Assembly: GCA_017477855.1 (NCBI GenBank)
Contig: JAFUUN010000023.1
Coordinates: 1 to 14,387 of the forward strand
Length of the DNA stretch: 14,387 bases
DNA from: Rickettsiales bacterium
Lineage (GTDB): Bacteria > Pseudomonadota > Alphaproteobacteria > Rickettsiales > Deianiraeaceae
Direction: 5' to 3'
Below are positions 1 to 7,087 of this stretch, one piece after another. Numbering within the stretch: position 1 is the first letter of the stretch; each line of letters starts with the position of its first letter. The notes under the pieces were generated by a model. The model ran no database searches and was not told the DNA's origin. It saw only the letters and a program-made list of their open reading frames with translations. The position numbers and the translations under genes are program-made.

Positions 1-106
1 TCATCAAAAACAACCAATAGAGAATTATCTAATTTTATTTTTCAAGTTATTTTTGTGCTATGTTGTTGCGCCGCCCGAGGCCACGCTATCACAGCAAACA
101 TTTTGC
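1..106. other. AT-rich spacer downstream of uvrA
   Basis: This stretch follows the uvrA stop on the minus strand. It is mostly AT-rich, with one GC-rich patch at about 68-90. I see no complete gene, and no clear stem followed by a T-run that would act as an intrinsic terminator for uvrA. The window edge may cut a neighbouring gene. Confidence 0.4.
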
Positions 107-3037
107 TCACAACACCTTTCCTAAATATTCCCCAGTCACACTTGCAGGATTATCTCTGACCTCTTCCGGAGTGCCCGCAGCCACGATATATCCACCAAGT
201 TTGCCACCTTTTGGGCCAATGTCAACCACGTAATCCGCCGTTTTGATAACATCCAAATTGTGCTCTATCACATCAACCGTATTTCCATAGTCAACCAGCG
301 TGTGAAGCACCTGCAATAGTCGTTTGATGTCGCAACTGTGAAGCCCAGTCGTTGGCTCGTCAAGGATGTAAAGCGTGTTTCCAGTGGCCTTGCGCGAGAG
401 CTCCTTCGCCAATCTTATACGTTGTGCCTCACCACCTGAAAGTGTCATTGCTGACTGCCCGAGTTTGATGTAGTCAAGTCCTACATTGTATAGCGATGCC
501 AGTTTTTCCTTGATTGGAATGATGTCGTTGAATAAATCCAGCGCCTCACGGACTGACATGTCAAGCACCTCGTCTATTGAATAGCCACGATATTTAATTT
601 CAAGTGTCTCATGATTATACCTGCGTCCATTACAAACAGGACATTTTACGTAGACATCTGGTAGGAAGTGCATCTCAATTTGCACCACGCCATCACCTTG
701 ACAGTTCTCACAGCGCCCACCCTTGACATTGAACGAGAAGCGGTTTGATTTATATCCACGGCTCAACGAAAGCGGTTGCGAGGCATACAAGTCCCTTATC
801 ATTGTGAAAAGTCCTGTATAAGTTGCAGGGCTTGAACGCGGGGTTCTACCGATTGGATCTTGGTCTATTTTTATGACTTTGTCAATATTTTCAAGGCCTT
901 TGAGCTCACTAAATTTGCCCGGCCGCACATGTGAGCGCGTAATTTGCTGGGCTATGGCAGCATACAAAGTGTCAAGAATAAGTGTCGATTTTCCTCCTCC
1001 GCTGACACCAGCGATTGCAATAAACATGCCGAGCGGCAGTGTCAAGTCCACATTTTTCAGGTTGTTCTCGCAGCATCCAGTTATAGTAATGCAGTTGTTT
1101 TTTCCATATCTGCGGCGGGCTTTTGGCACCTCAATTTTCATTGCGCCAGACAAAAACATTCCTGTCATTCCACTTTTTGATTTCATGACCTCTTCAGGTG
1201 TGCCAGCAGAGATAACTTCTCCACCGTATTTACCTGCTCCCGGGCCGATGTCAATGAGGTAATCCGCAGCGCGCATTGTTTCCTCGTCATGCTCTATTAC
1301 AATAACCGAATTTCCCAAGTCGCGCAGCTGTTTTAGTGTATTTATTAGCTTGTGATTGTCTGACTGATGCAGCCCGATTGATGGCTCGTCAAGGACATAA
1401 ATAACCCCACAGAGACCGCTTCCTAACTGGGTTGAAAGCCGAATACGTTGTGCCTCACCACCTGACAAAGTATTGGCCGAGCGCAACAAAGTCAGATAAT
1501 CCAATCCGACATTTGCCAAGAAACCAAGACGCCGTGTTATCTCTTTGATCGCCTGCTCCGCAATTTCATTTTCATTTTGCGTTAGCTTTTTTGGTAGCTC
1601 CGCAAACCATTCTTGCAGGTCACAAACCGGCATGTCGCACAATTCACCAATGTTTTTATCACATATTCTCACTTGCAATACCTCTTTTTTCAGGCGATAA
1701 CCACTGCAAACATGACATCTCGTTAGCGTTTGATATTTCTCACATTCTTCCAAAATTAGTGGATCCTCATTAGCATTTTGCATCTTCGCAGTGAGCTCTC
1801 CAACAACACCCGTGAACTGAATTTTCACCTTCTCCGAGCGCATGTCTTCTTCAAAATTCACATCCAAAAGTTCATCTTCTATGCCATACAGCAATATCTT
1901 TTTGATATCCTCAGGCAACTGTTCATAAGGTGTATTAACAGAAAAATTATACTTCTTTGATAGCGCAAAAATTATCTGATTGTGATAGCGCGGATTGTCA
2001 TGCTGCCATGGCTCAATCGCTCCGTCTGCAAGCGACAACGATGTGTCCGGCACAATCAAATCTTCCTTAAAAAAAACCTCCGTTCCGAGCCCATGACAAG
2101 TTGGACAGGCACCAAATGGACTGTTGAACGAGAAAAATTTCGTATTTATCTCGTCAATCGTAAAACTTGACACAGGGCAAGCATATTTTGTTGTAAAAAC
2201 TAATTGCTCTTTCTCGCGTGCAGTAATATTTTCATTTAATACAAACCCATCATCAGAGCCAACGGAATTTGCACCAAGCTCCACGATGTCCGCAATCACT
2301 ACACTTTCAGAGACCTTCAAGCACTTTTCAACGGCATCAAAAATGCGCGTTCCCATGTTTTGCTTCATGATTATTCTATCCACCACAATCTCAATCGTGT
2401 GCTCTGTTTCACTGTCCAAAACAGGGATACTCTCGGTCAAGCCATAGAATTTCCCATCAATTTTTGCCTTATCAAATCCTTGCTTTTTTAGATGTAAAAG
2501 TTCGGTTGCAAATGTGCCTTTTTGTCCTCTAATTACTGGTGCTAACAGCCGCAATTTTGTTCCAAGCGGAAGCAATGAAAGCAGTGCTATTATCTCCTGT
2601 TTTGAGTGCTTAAACAGCTGCTTGCCTGTCTTTGGAGAATAAACTTTTCCAATTCTTGCAAACAGAAGACGGATAAAGTCGTATATTTCAGTGGTCGTTC
2701 CGACTGTTGAACGCGGATTACGGGATGTTGTTTTCTGGTCTATGGCCACCGCCGGAGCCAGCCCGGTGATTTTTTCAACATCTGGTTTTGCCTGCGAGCC
2801 CATGAAATAGCGCGCATAATTTGACAAACTCTCCACGTATCTCCGCTGGCCTTCTCTGTAAATCGTATCAAACGCCAAAGATGACTTTCCACTGCCACTC
2901 GGGCCAGTAATTACGACAAATTTGTTCTTCGGAATACGAATATTTATGTTCTTCAAATTGTTCTCGCAAGCACCCGTAATATCAATAAATTCAAGGTAAT
3001 CTTTGCTTTTCAAATCACTGTCATCTTTGCACGACAT
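107..3037 (-). CDS. uvrA: UvrABC excinuclease subunit A
   Basis: This is the damage-recognition ATPase of nucleotide excision repair. It forms a dimer that loads UvrB onto distorted DNA in the cytoplasm. The 976-residue product shows the full tandem ABC layout. The first ATPase has a P-loop GPSGSGKS at about 45-52, signature LSGGEAQ at about 524 and Walker B LDEPSIGLH at about 549. The second has GVSGGGKST at about 677, LSGGEAQ at about 866 and LDEPTTGLH at about 892. The C-terminal zinc module is intact (CENC at about 776, CPVC at about 799). In the first zinc module CPTC at about 311 is present, but the partner pair reads CPVS at about 287, so one cysteine is lost; I recall this variant from alphaproteobacterial UvrA. 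The ATG start has no obvious Shine-Dalgarno. Length matches the family (about 940-980 residues). The methyltransferase gene lies 63 bases upstream on the same strand. Confidence 0.98.
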   Translation of the reverse strand: MSCKDDSDLKSKDYLEFIDITGACENNLKNINIRIPKNKFVVITGPSGSGKSSLAFDTIYREGQRRYVESLSNYARYFMGSQAKPDVEKITGLAPAVAIDQKTTSRNPRSTVGTTTEIYDFIRLLFARIGKVYSPKTGKQLFKHSKQEIIALLSLLPLGTKLRLLAPVIRGQKGTFATELLHLKKQGFDKAKIDGKFYGLTESIPVLDSETEHTIEIVVDRIIMKQNMGTRIFDAVEKCLKVSESVVIADIVELGANSVGSDDGFVLNENITAREKEQLVFTTKYACPVSSFTIDEINTKFFSFNSPFGACPTCHGLGTEVFFKEDLIVPDTSLSLADGAIEPWQHDNPRYHNQIIFALSKKYNFSVNTPYEQLPEDIKKILLYGIEDELLDVNFEEDMRSEKVKIQFTGVVGELTAKMQNANEDPLILEECEKYQTLTRCHVCSGYRLKKEVLQVRICDKNIGELCDMPVCDLQEWFAELPKKLTQNENEIAEQAIKEITRRLGFLANVGLDYLTLLRSANTLSGGEAQRIRLSTQLGSGLCGVIYVLDEPSIGLHQSDNHKLINTLKQLRDLGNSVIVIEHDEETMRAADYLIDIGPGAGKYGGEVISAGTPEEVMKSKSGMTGMFLSGAMKIEVPKARRRYGKNNCITITGCCENNLKNVDLTLPLGMFIAIAGVSGGGKSTLILDTLYAAIAQQITRSHVRPGKFSELKGLENIDKVIKIDQDPIGRTPRSSPATYTGLFTMIRDLYASQPLSLSRGYKSNRFSFNVKGGRCENCQGDGVVQIEMHFLPDVYVKCPVCNGRRYNHETLEIKYRGYSIDEVLDMSVREALDLFNDIIPIKEKLASLYNVGLDYIKLGQSAMTLSGGEAQRIRLAKELSRKATGNTLYILDEPTTGLHSCDIKRLLQVLHTLVDYGNTVDVIEHNLDVIKTADYVVDIGPKGGKLGGYIVAAGTPEEVRDNPASVTGEYLGKVL

Positions 3038-3063
3038 ATTGGCTTGATGTCATCATGTAAATG

Positions 3064-3107
3064 CACTTTTTTTATTGTAAAGTGGAGGGTGAAAAATATT
3101 TCACTCT
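3064..3107. repeat. Two adjacent inverted repeats between methyltransferase and uvrA
   Basis: The first hairpin has arms AGGGTGAAA (3086-3094) and TTTCACTCT (3099-3107) around a 4-base loop, and it overlaps the methyltransferase stop codon. The second has arms CACTTT (3064-3069) and AAAGTG (3079-3084). Neither is followed by a T-run on the minus strand, so they are not a canonical intrinsic terminator. They may stabilise the 3' end of the methyltransferase message or weakly separate it from uvrA. The string TACAAT (minus strand, 3079-3074) could be a -10 box for uvrA, but I see no good -35 box. Confidence 0.4.
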
Positions 3108-4504
3108 GACTTGATCTTTTGGATTAAAATCCTTGCAAATTTTTCCTTGCCATCTTTGATTGGTGCATATCGCTGATAATTTTTTAATATTTCGTACCCA
3201 TCGTTTAAAATTCCATAACGAATAATATAAACACTGACTGCCAACACCTCATCGGTATCAATAGGGATTGTCGCATTATCACAAATTAAAATTTTATTAT
3301 CATCATACCAAGCTGTTCCTTCTTTTAACATTTTTTTCTTTTTTGAATAACACTTTTTATCAGGTTTTTGAAAACTCAAATCCTCTGTTGTATAAATATA
3401 AGAAGTCACTTTTTTCCTGTGATATACTGGCGACATATAATGATCTGTTAAAAAATGATCACTACACTCTCTTGCTACAAAAACTTTTTTCTCATCAAGT
3501 AATTGTTGCAACCAATTATAAGTAACTGACACACCATTTCCCCAGAAAATAAGTTTTTTACCAGTTAGCAACATACACTCAACATATTGTCTCCATAATT
3601 GTCCAAATGGTGGATTTGTCATTATAATATCTGCTTCATTTTTTGCTATTTCATAACATTCTTCATCCCTAAAATCTCCGTGGAAAGTTGATTTTTCATT
3701 TTTTGGTGGAACTCTATGTATTGTTTTTCCATCGTATTTGAAAATATAACCTTTATACTCTCTGTCTTTTAACAATCTTCCTTGATAATCAAAATTGGAG
3801 AACAAATTTCTCAAATTTTCCTGACTATCATTACCATAAGATAGACCGGTTCCATCAAAGGATGATGCAATCAACATTTTTAGTCCTAATTTATGAAAAT
3901 TGTTGTAAAAGTATATCCAAAATGCACTTTTTACATCATCACAATTACAATATACAACTTTATTTTTGAAGTAATTTTTATCTACATTTTTCAAAAACCA
4001 ATCAACAACAAACTCCACACTTTGATAAAAAGTATAACACTCGTTTGAACCAATAACTCTTATTTTTTTCTTTCTATCTGTATCGGTATATTGTCCTTGT
4101 ATTTGTGCTCTATTCATTGCTTTTCTTGAACGATCTTTGAATTTATCATCTTCATCAATCTTCTCAATCTTTGGAACTGGTTTAACCTTTTTTACATCAA
4201 TAAATGGCATAATAATTTGCCAAACGTGATTTCTCAATTCCTCGCTATCTTCGCTTGTTTCATCTCCATTTACATCAAGTGGCCTCCAATATGGATTGTT
4301 GTGGTAAATGTATTTTTGTAAAATGTCATCATCTGCACTCGTTTCAACTAATACAGGCAATGTATATTCAATACGATTTGCTTGCGTGCCTATAAAAGTA
4401 TAGCCATTATTGTGTGCATCTGCTCTTCCTCTATGGACGTGCAAACCTTCTGCAACACTCTCAACATGTATCCAATCTGTAATCAGTTTTTTCCCGTCTG
4501 GCAC
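3101..4504 (-). CDS. EcoRI-type adenine-specific DNA methyltransferase, orphan
   Basis: The product should transfer a methyl group from S-adenosylmethionine to adenine N6 in DNA. The C-terminal two thirds matches the EcoRI-methylase family. It has VVYCNCDD at about 183-190, a stretch rich in aromatic residues (FWIYFYNNF), FHGDFRDEECYEI at about 274-286 before the catalytic motif TNPPF at about 296-300, then KKLIFWGNG. About 150 residues precede this core and match nothing I recognise, where typical relatives begin close to the core; this part could be a target-recognition or regulatory domain. The start is GTG at 4504. The in-frame stop at 4523-4525 leaves little room for an earlier start, and no Shine-Dalgarno is visible. 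No restriction endonuclease gene lies nearby, so it looks like an orphan. The gene is visibly richer in A and T than uvrA, which suggests acquisition. Family assignment is strong; specificity is unknown. Confidence 0.85.
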   Translation of the reverse strand: MPDGKKLITDWIHVESVAEGLHVHRGRADAHNNGYTFIGTQANRIEYTLPVLVETSADDDILQKYIYHNNPYWRPLDVNGDETSEDSEELRNHVWQIIMPFIDVKKVKPVPKIEKIDEDDKFKDRSRKAMNRAQIQGQYTDTDRKKKIRVIGSNECYTFYQSVEFVVDWFLKNVDKNYFKNKVVYCNCDDVKSAFWIYFYNNFHKLGLKMLIASSFDGTGLSYGNDSQENLRNLFSNFDYQGRLLKDREYKGYIFKYDGKTIHRVPPKNEKSTFHGDFRDEECYEIAKNEADIIMTNPPFGQLWRQYVECMLLTGKKLIFWGNGVSVTYNWLQQLLDEKKVFVARECSDHFLTDHYMSPVYHRKKVTSYIYTTEDLSFQKPDKKCYSKKKKMLKEGTAWYDDNKILICDNATIPIDTDEVLAVSVYIIRYGILNDGYEILKNYQRYAPIKDGKEKFARILIQKIKSE

Positions 4505-4528
4505 AAAATAAATGAAAAATGTTTAATT

Positions 4529-4557
4529 TTAATATCAAGTTTTTAAAAAATTAACAA
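4529..4557 (-). promoter_or_regulatory. Possible promoter of the methyltransferase gene
   Basis: On the minus strand, TTGTTA (4557-4552) and TATTAA (4534-4529) are separated by 17 bases, and the end of the -10 box lies about 25 bases before the GTG start. Each hexamer matches four of six consensus positions or about that, in very AT-rich DNA, so this is only a plausible assignment. Confidence 0.3.
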
Positions 4558-4688
4558 ACTTTTTAGTTGTATTTCTCTAAGTTTGGATTATTGGCTATAA
4601 AAATTTTTGTTATTGTAAAGTTGGTTATAATTGCTGCAAATTTTTCTTAATCTTTACTTTTAAAATTCTCCTATTGTATAACCTAATC

Positions 4689-5558
4689 ATGCTCTCCGCA
4701 AAGCTAATTTACTTACTTGGCGCATTCATCAATGTCATGATGATAAATATAGTCAAATATATTGGTCTGAACGGAATTTTATCGATCAATGAGATGATAA
4801 TGATGAGGGCTTTTTTTGCGGTGCTGATATTGTTACCATTCAACTGGAAGGAGCTGAAAAACATGCGAAATTACGATCGTAAAACGAACATTTTAATAGT
4901 AGGACTTGGTCTTGTGTCTGTTTTGGATACATTTATTTGGTATCAAGGTTTGCAAACTGTACCAATCAACAATGTAATAATAATGATGTTGTTTTTGAGC
5001 CCAATAATCACAGCCACTATGTCAAGGATTATCCTGAAAGAACGTATACAAAAAGATATTGTTTTGAATTTTGTAATCAATATTTCTGCTGTATTTTTAA
5101 TATATCGCTTTTCCATCGGCCATCTGACTGTTGGCTATTTATTTCTATTCATTGACTTCTTCATTTATGCATTCATGACAATTTTGATAAAAAAATTACA
5201 TAAACTTCCAGCCAATTTTTTAGTGTTTATTCGCCTGCTAACCATCCTTCCAATATCGGCAGCGGTAGTCCGCCATATTCCTATTTTAAACACAAAAGTC
5301 ATGATTTTCATTGCGCTGGTAGTGTTTGGGTATATCATAGAGAGGACACTTGTGACTTATGCTTTCAAGATAGTTCCAGTGATTGAAATCCAGCCATTGC
5401 GTTATTTCAATATAGTGTTCTCATCGTTTTTGAGCTACCTAATCCTCGGTGAAAAACTGACAAAGTGGCAAATTATTGGTTCGTGCATTATCATTTTTGG
5501 AAGTATTGGAGTGAATTTGTTGTTTTTAAAAAAACACTCAATCGAAACACGAGGTTAA
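4689..5558 (+). CDS. EamA/DMT-family permease
   Basis: This is an inner-membrane transporter of the drug/metabolite superfamily, with about ten predicted membrane helices in two EamA-like halves. The N-terminal half carries the acidic-basic segment NEMIMMRAFFAVLILLPF. The C-terminal half ends with the hallmark PLRYFNIVFSSFLSYLILGE followed by a final helix (WQIIGSCIIIFGSIGVNLLF). Rickettsiales carry several such permeases, one of them an S-adenosylmethionine importer; the substrate here cannot be read from sequence. I chose ATG at 4689. A TTG five codons upstream (4674) is in frame but less likely. A TATAAT at 4626-4631 is a candidate -10 box. The gene diverges from the methyltransferase, with 184 bases between the two start codons. 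Length (289 residues) is normal for the family. Confidence 0.88.
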   Translation: MLSAKLIYLLGAFINVMMINIVKYIGLNGILSINEMIMMRAFFAVLILLPFNWKELKNMRNYDRKTNILIVGLGLVSVLDTFIWYQGLQTVPINNVIIMMLFLSPIITATMSRIILKERIQKDIVLNFVINISAVFLIYRFSIGHLTVGYLFLFIDFFIYAFMTILIKKLHKLPANFLVFIRLLTILPISAAVVRHIPILNTKVMIFIALVVFGYIIERTLVTYAFKIVPVIEIQPLRYFNIVFSSFLSYLILGEKLTKWQIIGSCIIIFGSIGVNLLFLKKHSIETRG

Positions 5559-5661
5559 TTTATACATTGTGCTAAATTGATACACAACAATCTCTGTTTG
5601 GCATCTCTGTGTTCTACTTTGTGTAAAAAAAAATGAACCTTGACATGGTTTAAAAAAAATC

Positions 5662-5689
5662 TTGACTTTATTTTTATCTAAATTCTACT
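5662..5689 (+). promoter_or_regulatory. Promoter of tRNA-Gln
   Basis: TTGACT (5662-5667) and TCTACT (5684-5689) are separated by 16 bases. The predicted start of transcription falls only a few bases before the tRNA. A second TTGACA at 5640-5645 has no matching -10 box. Confidence 0.5.
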
Positions 5690-5698
5690 GGTTTGCAT

Positions 5699-5770
5699 TG
5701 GGGCATAGCCAAGTGGTAAGGCAGTGGTTTCTGGTACCACCATCCGGAGGTTCGAATCCTTCTGCCCCAG
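5699..5770 (+). tRNA. tRNA-Gln (anticodon CTG)
   Basis: A complete cloverleaf can be folded by eye. The acceptor stem is TGGGGCA (5699-5705) with TGCCCCA (5763-5769), and the discriminator base is G5770. The D stem is GCC/GGC, and the anticodon stem GTGGT/ACCAC encloses the loop TTCTGGT with anticodon CTG at 5731-5733. The T stem GGAGG/CCTTC contains one G-U pair, around the loop TTCGAAT. The CCA end is not encoded. The weak U-A first acceptor pair and discriminator G are normal glutaminyl-tRNA identity features. It would read CAG codons. Confidence 0.95.
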
Positions 5771-5792
5771 CTTAATTGGTGGCTTTTGGTAC

Positions 5793-5808
5793 TCCGTTTT
5801 TTTACGGA
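5793..5808 (+). terminator. Small hairpin after tRNA-Gln
   Basis: TCCGT (5793-5797) and ACGGA (5804-5808) form a 5-bp stem around a six-T loop, 23 bases after the tRNA. The sequence after it is AT-rich but not a clean T-run, so this is a weak candidate terminator or 3' processing signal. Confidence 0.35.
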
Positions 5809-5856
5809 ATTACAATATTATTGGATCAAGGTGCTGAAATTTTGGTAAAAAAAAAC

Positions 5857-5884
5857 TTTACAAGACTTTTTTTTCTGCTATAAT
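5857..5884 (+). promoter_or_regulatory. Promoter of the 5899-7087 gene pair
   Basis: TTTACA (5857-5862), a 16-base spacer and a consensus TATAAT (5879-5884) form one of the best promoters in the window. Transcription would begin near 5891, only about eight bases before the ATG at 5899, giving an almost leaderless message. Confidence 0.6.
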
Positions 5885-5898
5885 AACTATGTTGATTT

Positions 5899-6090
5899 AT
5901 GGAATTGTTACAACAACAACAAAACAACGTTCCTAATGAGGAAGCTCAAAAGGAAAGGGACGAACTGAAAAAGGTTACAAACGAGAGATCTTCGGAAGTT
6001 GGTTCTTATGAGCAAAAAGCAATTAAGAACAATAATTGTGCGTTGAGTTTGAATTCCATGAGGCAGCAAGAACAAAGTTTAGGGTGTTAA
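5899..6090 (+). CDS. Small hydrophilic coiled-coil-prone protein, unknown
   Basis: I do not recognise this 63-residue product. It begins with a glutamine/asparagine-rich segment (ELLQQQQNN), followed by a charged stretch rich in E, K and R that could form a helix or coiled coil (about residues 14-45), and ends in a cysteine. There is no signal peptide or membrane segment, so it is probably cytoplasmic. The case for a real gene is the strong promoter just upstream, a fully open frame, and a gap of only ten bases before the membrane protein at 6101 on the same strand, which suggests a two-gene operon. No Shine-Dalgarno precedes it. It is not in the same frame as the next gene, so it is not simply its broken N-terminus. 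Confidence 0.55.
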   Translation: MELLQQQQNNVPNEEAQKERDELKKVTNERSSEVGSYEQKAIKNNNCALSLNSMRQQEQSLGC

Positions 6091-6100
6091 AAATTTTTAT

Positions 6101-7087
6101 ATGTCTACTGATAACACAACATCAACAACGACCGACCAAAGCTCTGCAGCAACGGAAACAAGCACTGTAGCAACGGAAACAAATGACAAAGGGTTTTCGT
6201 TTGATTGGAAAACAGCCGCGATTGCTGCCGCAGTAACAGTAGGTGTTGCTCTCTTGATTTTAGCAATTGTCATGCTTGTCAAACACCTTAAAAAGGATCA
6301 AGAAGAAGCTAAGGAAGGAGAGGTTAAGAAGGAAAAGTCAGAAAAAGAACAGGACAAAGAGAAAGACAAGAAAAAAGATAACGATAAAACAAAAGACAAA
6401 AAAAGTAATGATAAGGGCGTTACAACAAACACGAAAGTGTCTACGGATGCATCGTCGATAACAGAAAGTACTGCCGCATCAATAAATAATCTACCTAAAA
6501 CAAAGATGATTAAACTCAAAATAAATGGTGTAGAAAAAGAGTATCTTGGAACATTGAACGAAAAAACGGGGAAATATAAAGTTAGTATTCCTAGAAATAA
6601 AAAAGAGATACAAGATAATCTTGTTGTAGTAAGAAATAATAATAATAAGTTCATTAACGAAACAACACAGGTAAGAGATAAAACCTCTTTAGAAGTCAAT
6701 GATTTGAAAAGTAAAGTTGCCAATCTTGAAAATCAACTAAACGAAAAAAAGAAGGAACAAGAGCAACTTGGTCATTTTTCTAATCTTGTTGGTAATATGA
6801 GCAACAAGATTATTGATGATGTGTTAGGTAAGAATGTTGTTGAATTCTCTGAAACAATGGCTCCAATGGTAAATGAAGCCGCCAAAATAACAATGAATGC
6901 TATTAATAATGCAGCGAAGAAAGAAGAGGATAATGAAGTGAAGAAGGAAGGTGATTCGCCTGCTGCGAAAGTGGTCAATGAAGATCTTACCAATATGGAG
7001 CCTAAGGTAATTAAAGAGGAAGTAAAAACAAGTTTGGTGGCAGCAAACCAAGCCAAAGAAGCAGAAAAAGGCAATTCTCTTAGCTAA
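6101..7087 (+). CDS. Single-pass membrane protein with charged cytoplasmic region, unknown
   Basis: I do not recognise this 328-residue protein. Residues 1-30 are rich in S and T. One membrane segment spans about 37-61 (AIAAAVTVGVALLILAIVML) and is followed by KHLKK, so by the positive-inside rule the N-terminus would face the periplasm and the long C-terminal part the cytoplasm. Residues 62-105 are an almost pure K/E/D tract. About 134-178 looks like a small beta-rich domain (KMIKLKINGVEKEYLG). About 192-224 is heptad-like and may be a coiled coil. The tail is charged and alanine-rich. No cleavable signal peptide is apparent. It follows the 63-residue gene after ten bases, and its TAA abuts the stop of convergent virD4. 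A role with the secretion system is possible but unproven. The frame is long and intact with good promoter context. Confidence 0.8.
   Translation: MSTDNTTSTTTDQSSAATETSTVATETNDKGFSFDWKTAAIAAAVTVGVALLILAIVMLVKHLKKDQEEAKEGEVKKEKSEKEQDKEKDKKKDNDKTKDKKSNDKGVTTNTKVSTDASSITESTAASINNLPKTKMIKLKINGVEKEYLGTLNEKTGKYKVSIPRNKKEIQDNLVVVRNNNNKFINETTQVRDKTSLEVNDLKSKVANLENQLNEKKKEQEQLGHFSNLVGNMSNKIIDDVLGKNVVEFSETMAPMVNEAAKITMNAINNAAKKEEDNEVKKEGDSPAAKVVNEDLTNMEPKVIKEEVKTSLVAANQAKEAEKGNSLS
6143..6184 (+). repeat. Two-copy 21-bp tandem repeat within the membrane protein gene
   Basis: Two adjacent 21-base units (6143-6163 and 6164-6184) share the exact core AGCAACGGAAACAA and encode SAATETS followed by TVATETN in the predicted periplasmic N-terminus. 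The period is a multiple of three, so copy-number change would keep the frame. Confidence 0.8.

Noticed and set aside
873..1262. Plus-strand open frame of 129 codons within uvrA
   Set aside because: It is antisense to highly conserved uvrA coding sequence, has no family resemblance or promoter, and is explained by codon bias on the other strand.
5567..5625. Hairpins after the EamA gene (TTGTG/CACAA and TACACAA/TTGTGTA) as a terminator
   Set aside because: The stems are short or have a 31-base loop, and on the plus strand they are followed by an A-run, not a T-run.
6298..6723. Minus-strand open frame of 141 codons opposite the membrane-protein gene
   Set aside because: Its runs of F, L and S are the mirror of the K/E/D-rich tract on the plus strand, which has the promoter and the operon context.
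5899..7087. The 63- and 328-residue frames as one gene broken by a frameshift
   Set aside because: They are separated by a stop, ten bases and a fresh ATG, and the second protein has a natural N-terminus before its membrane segment; two genes fit better.
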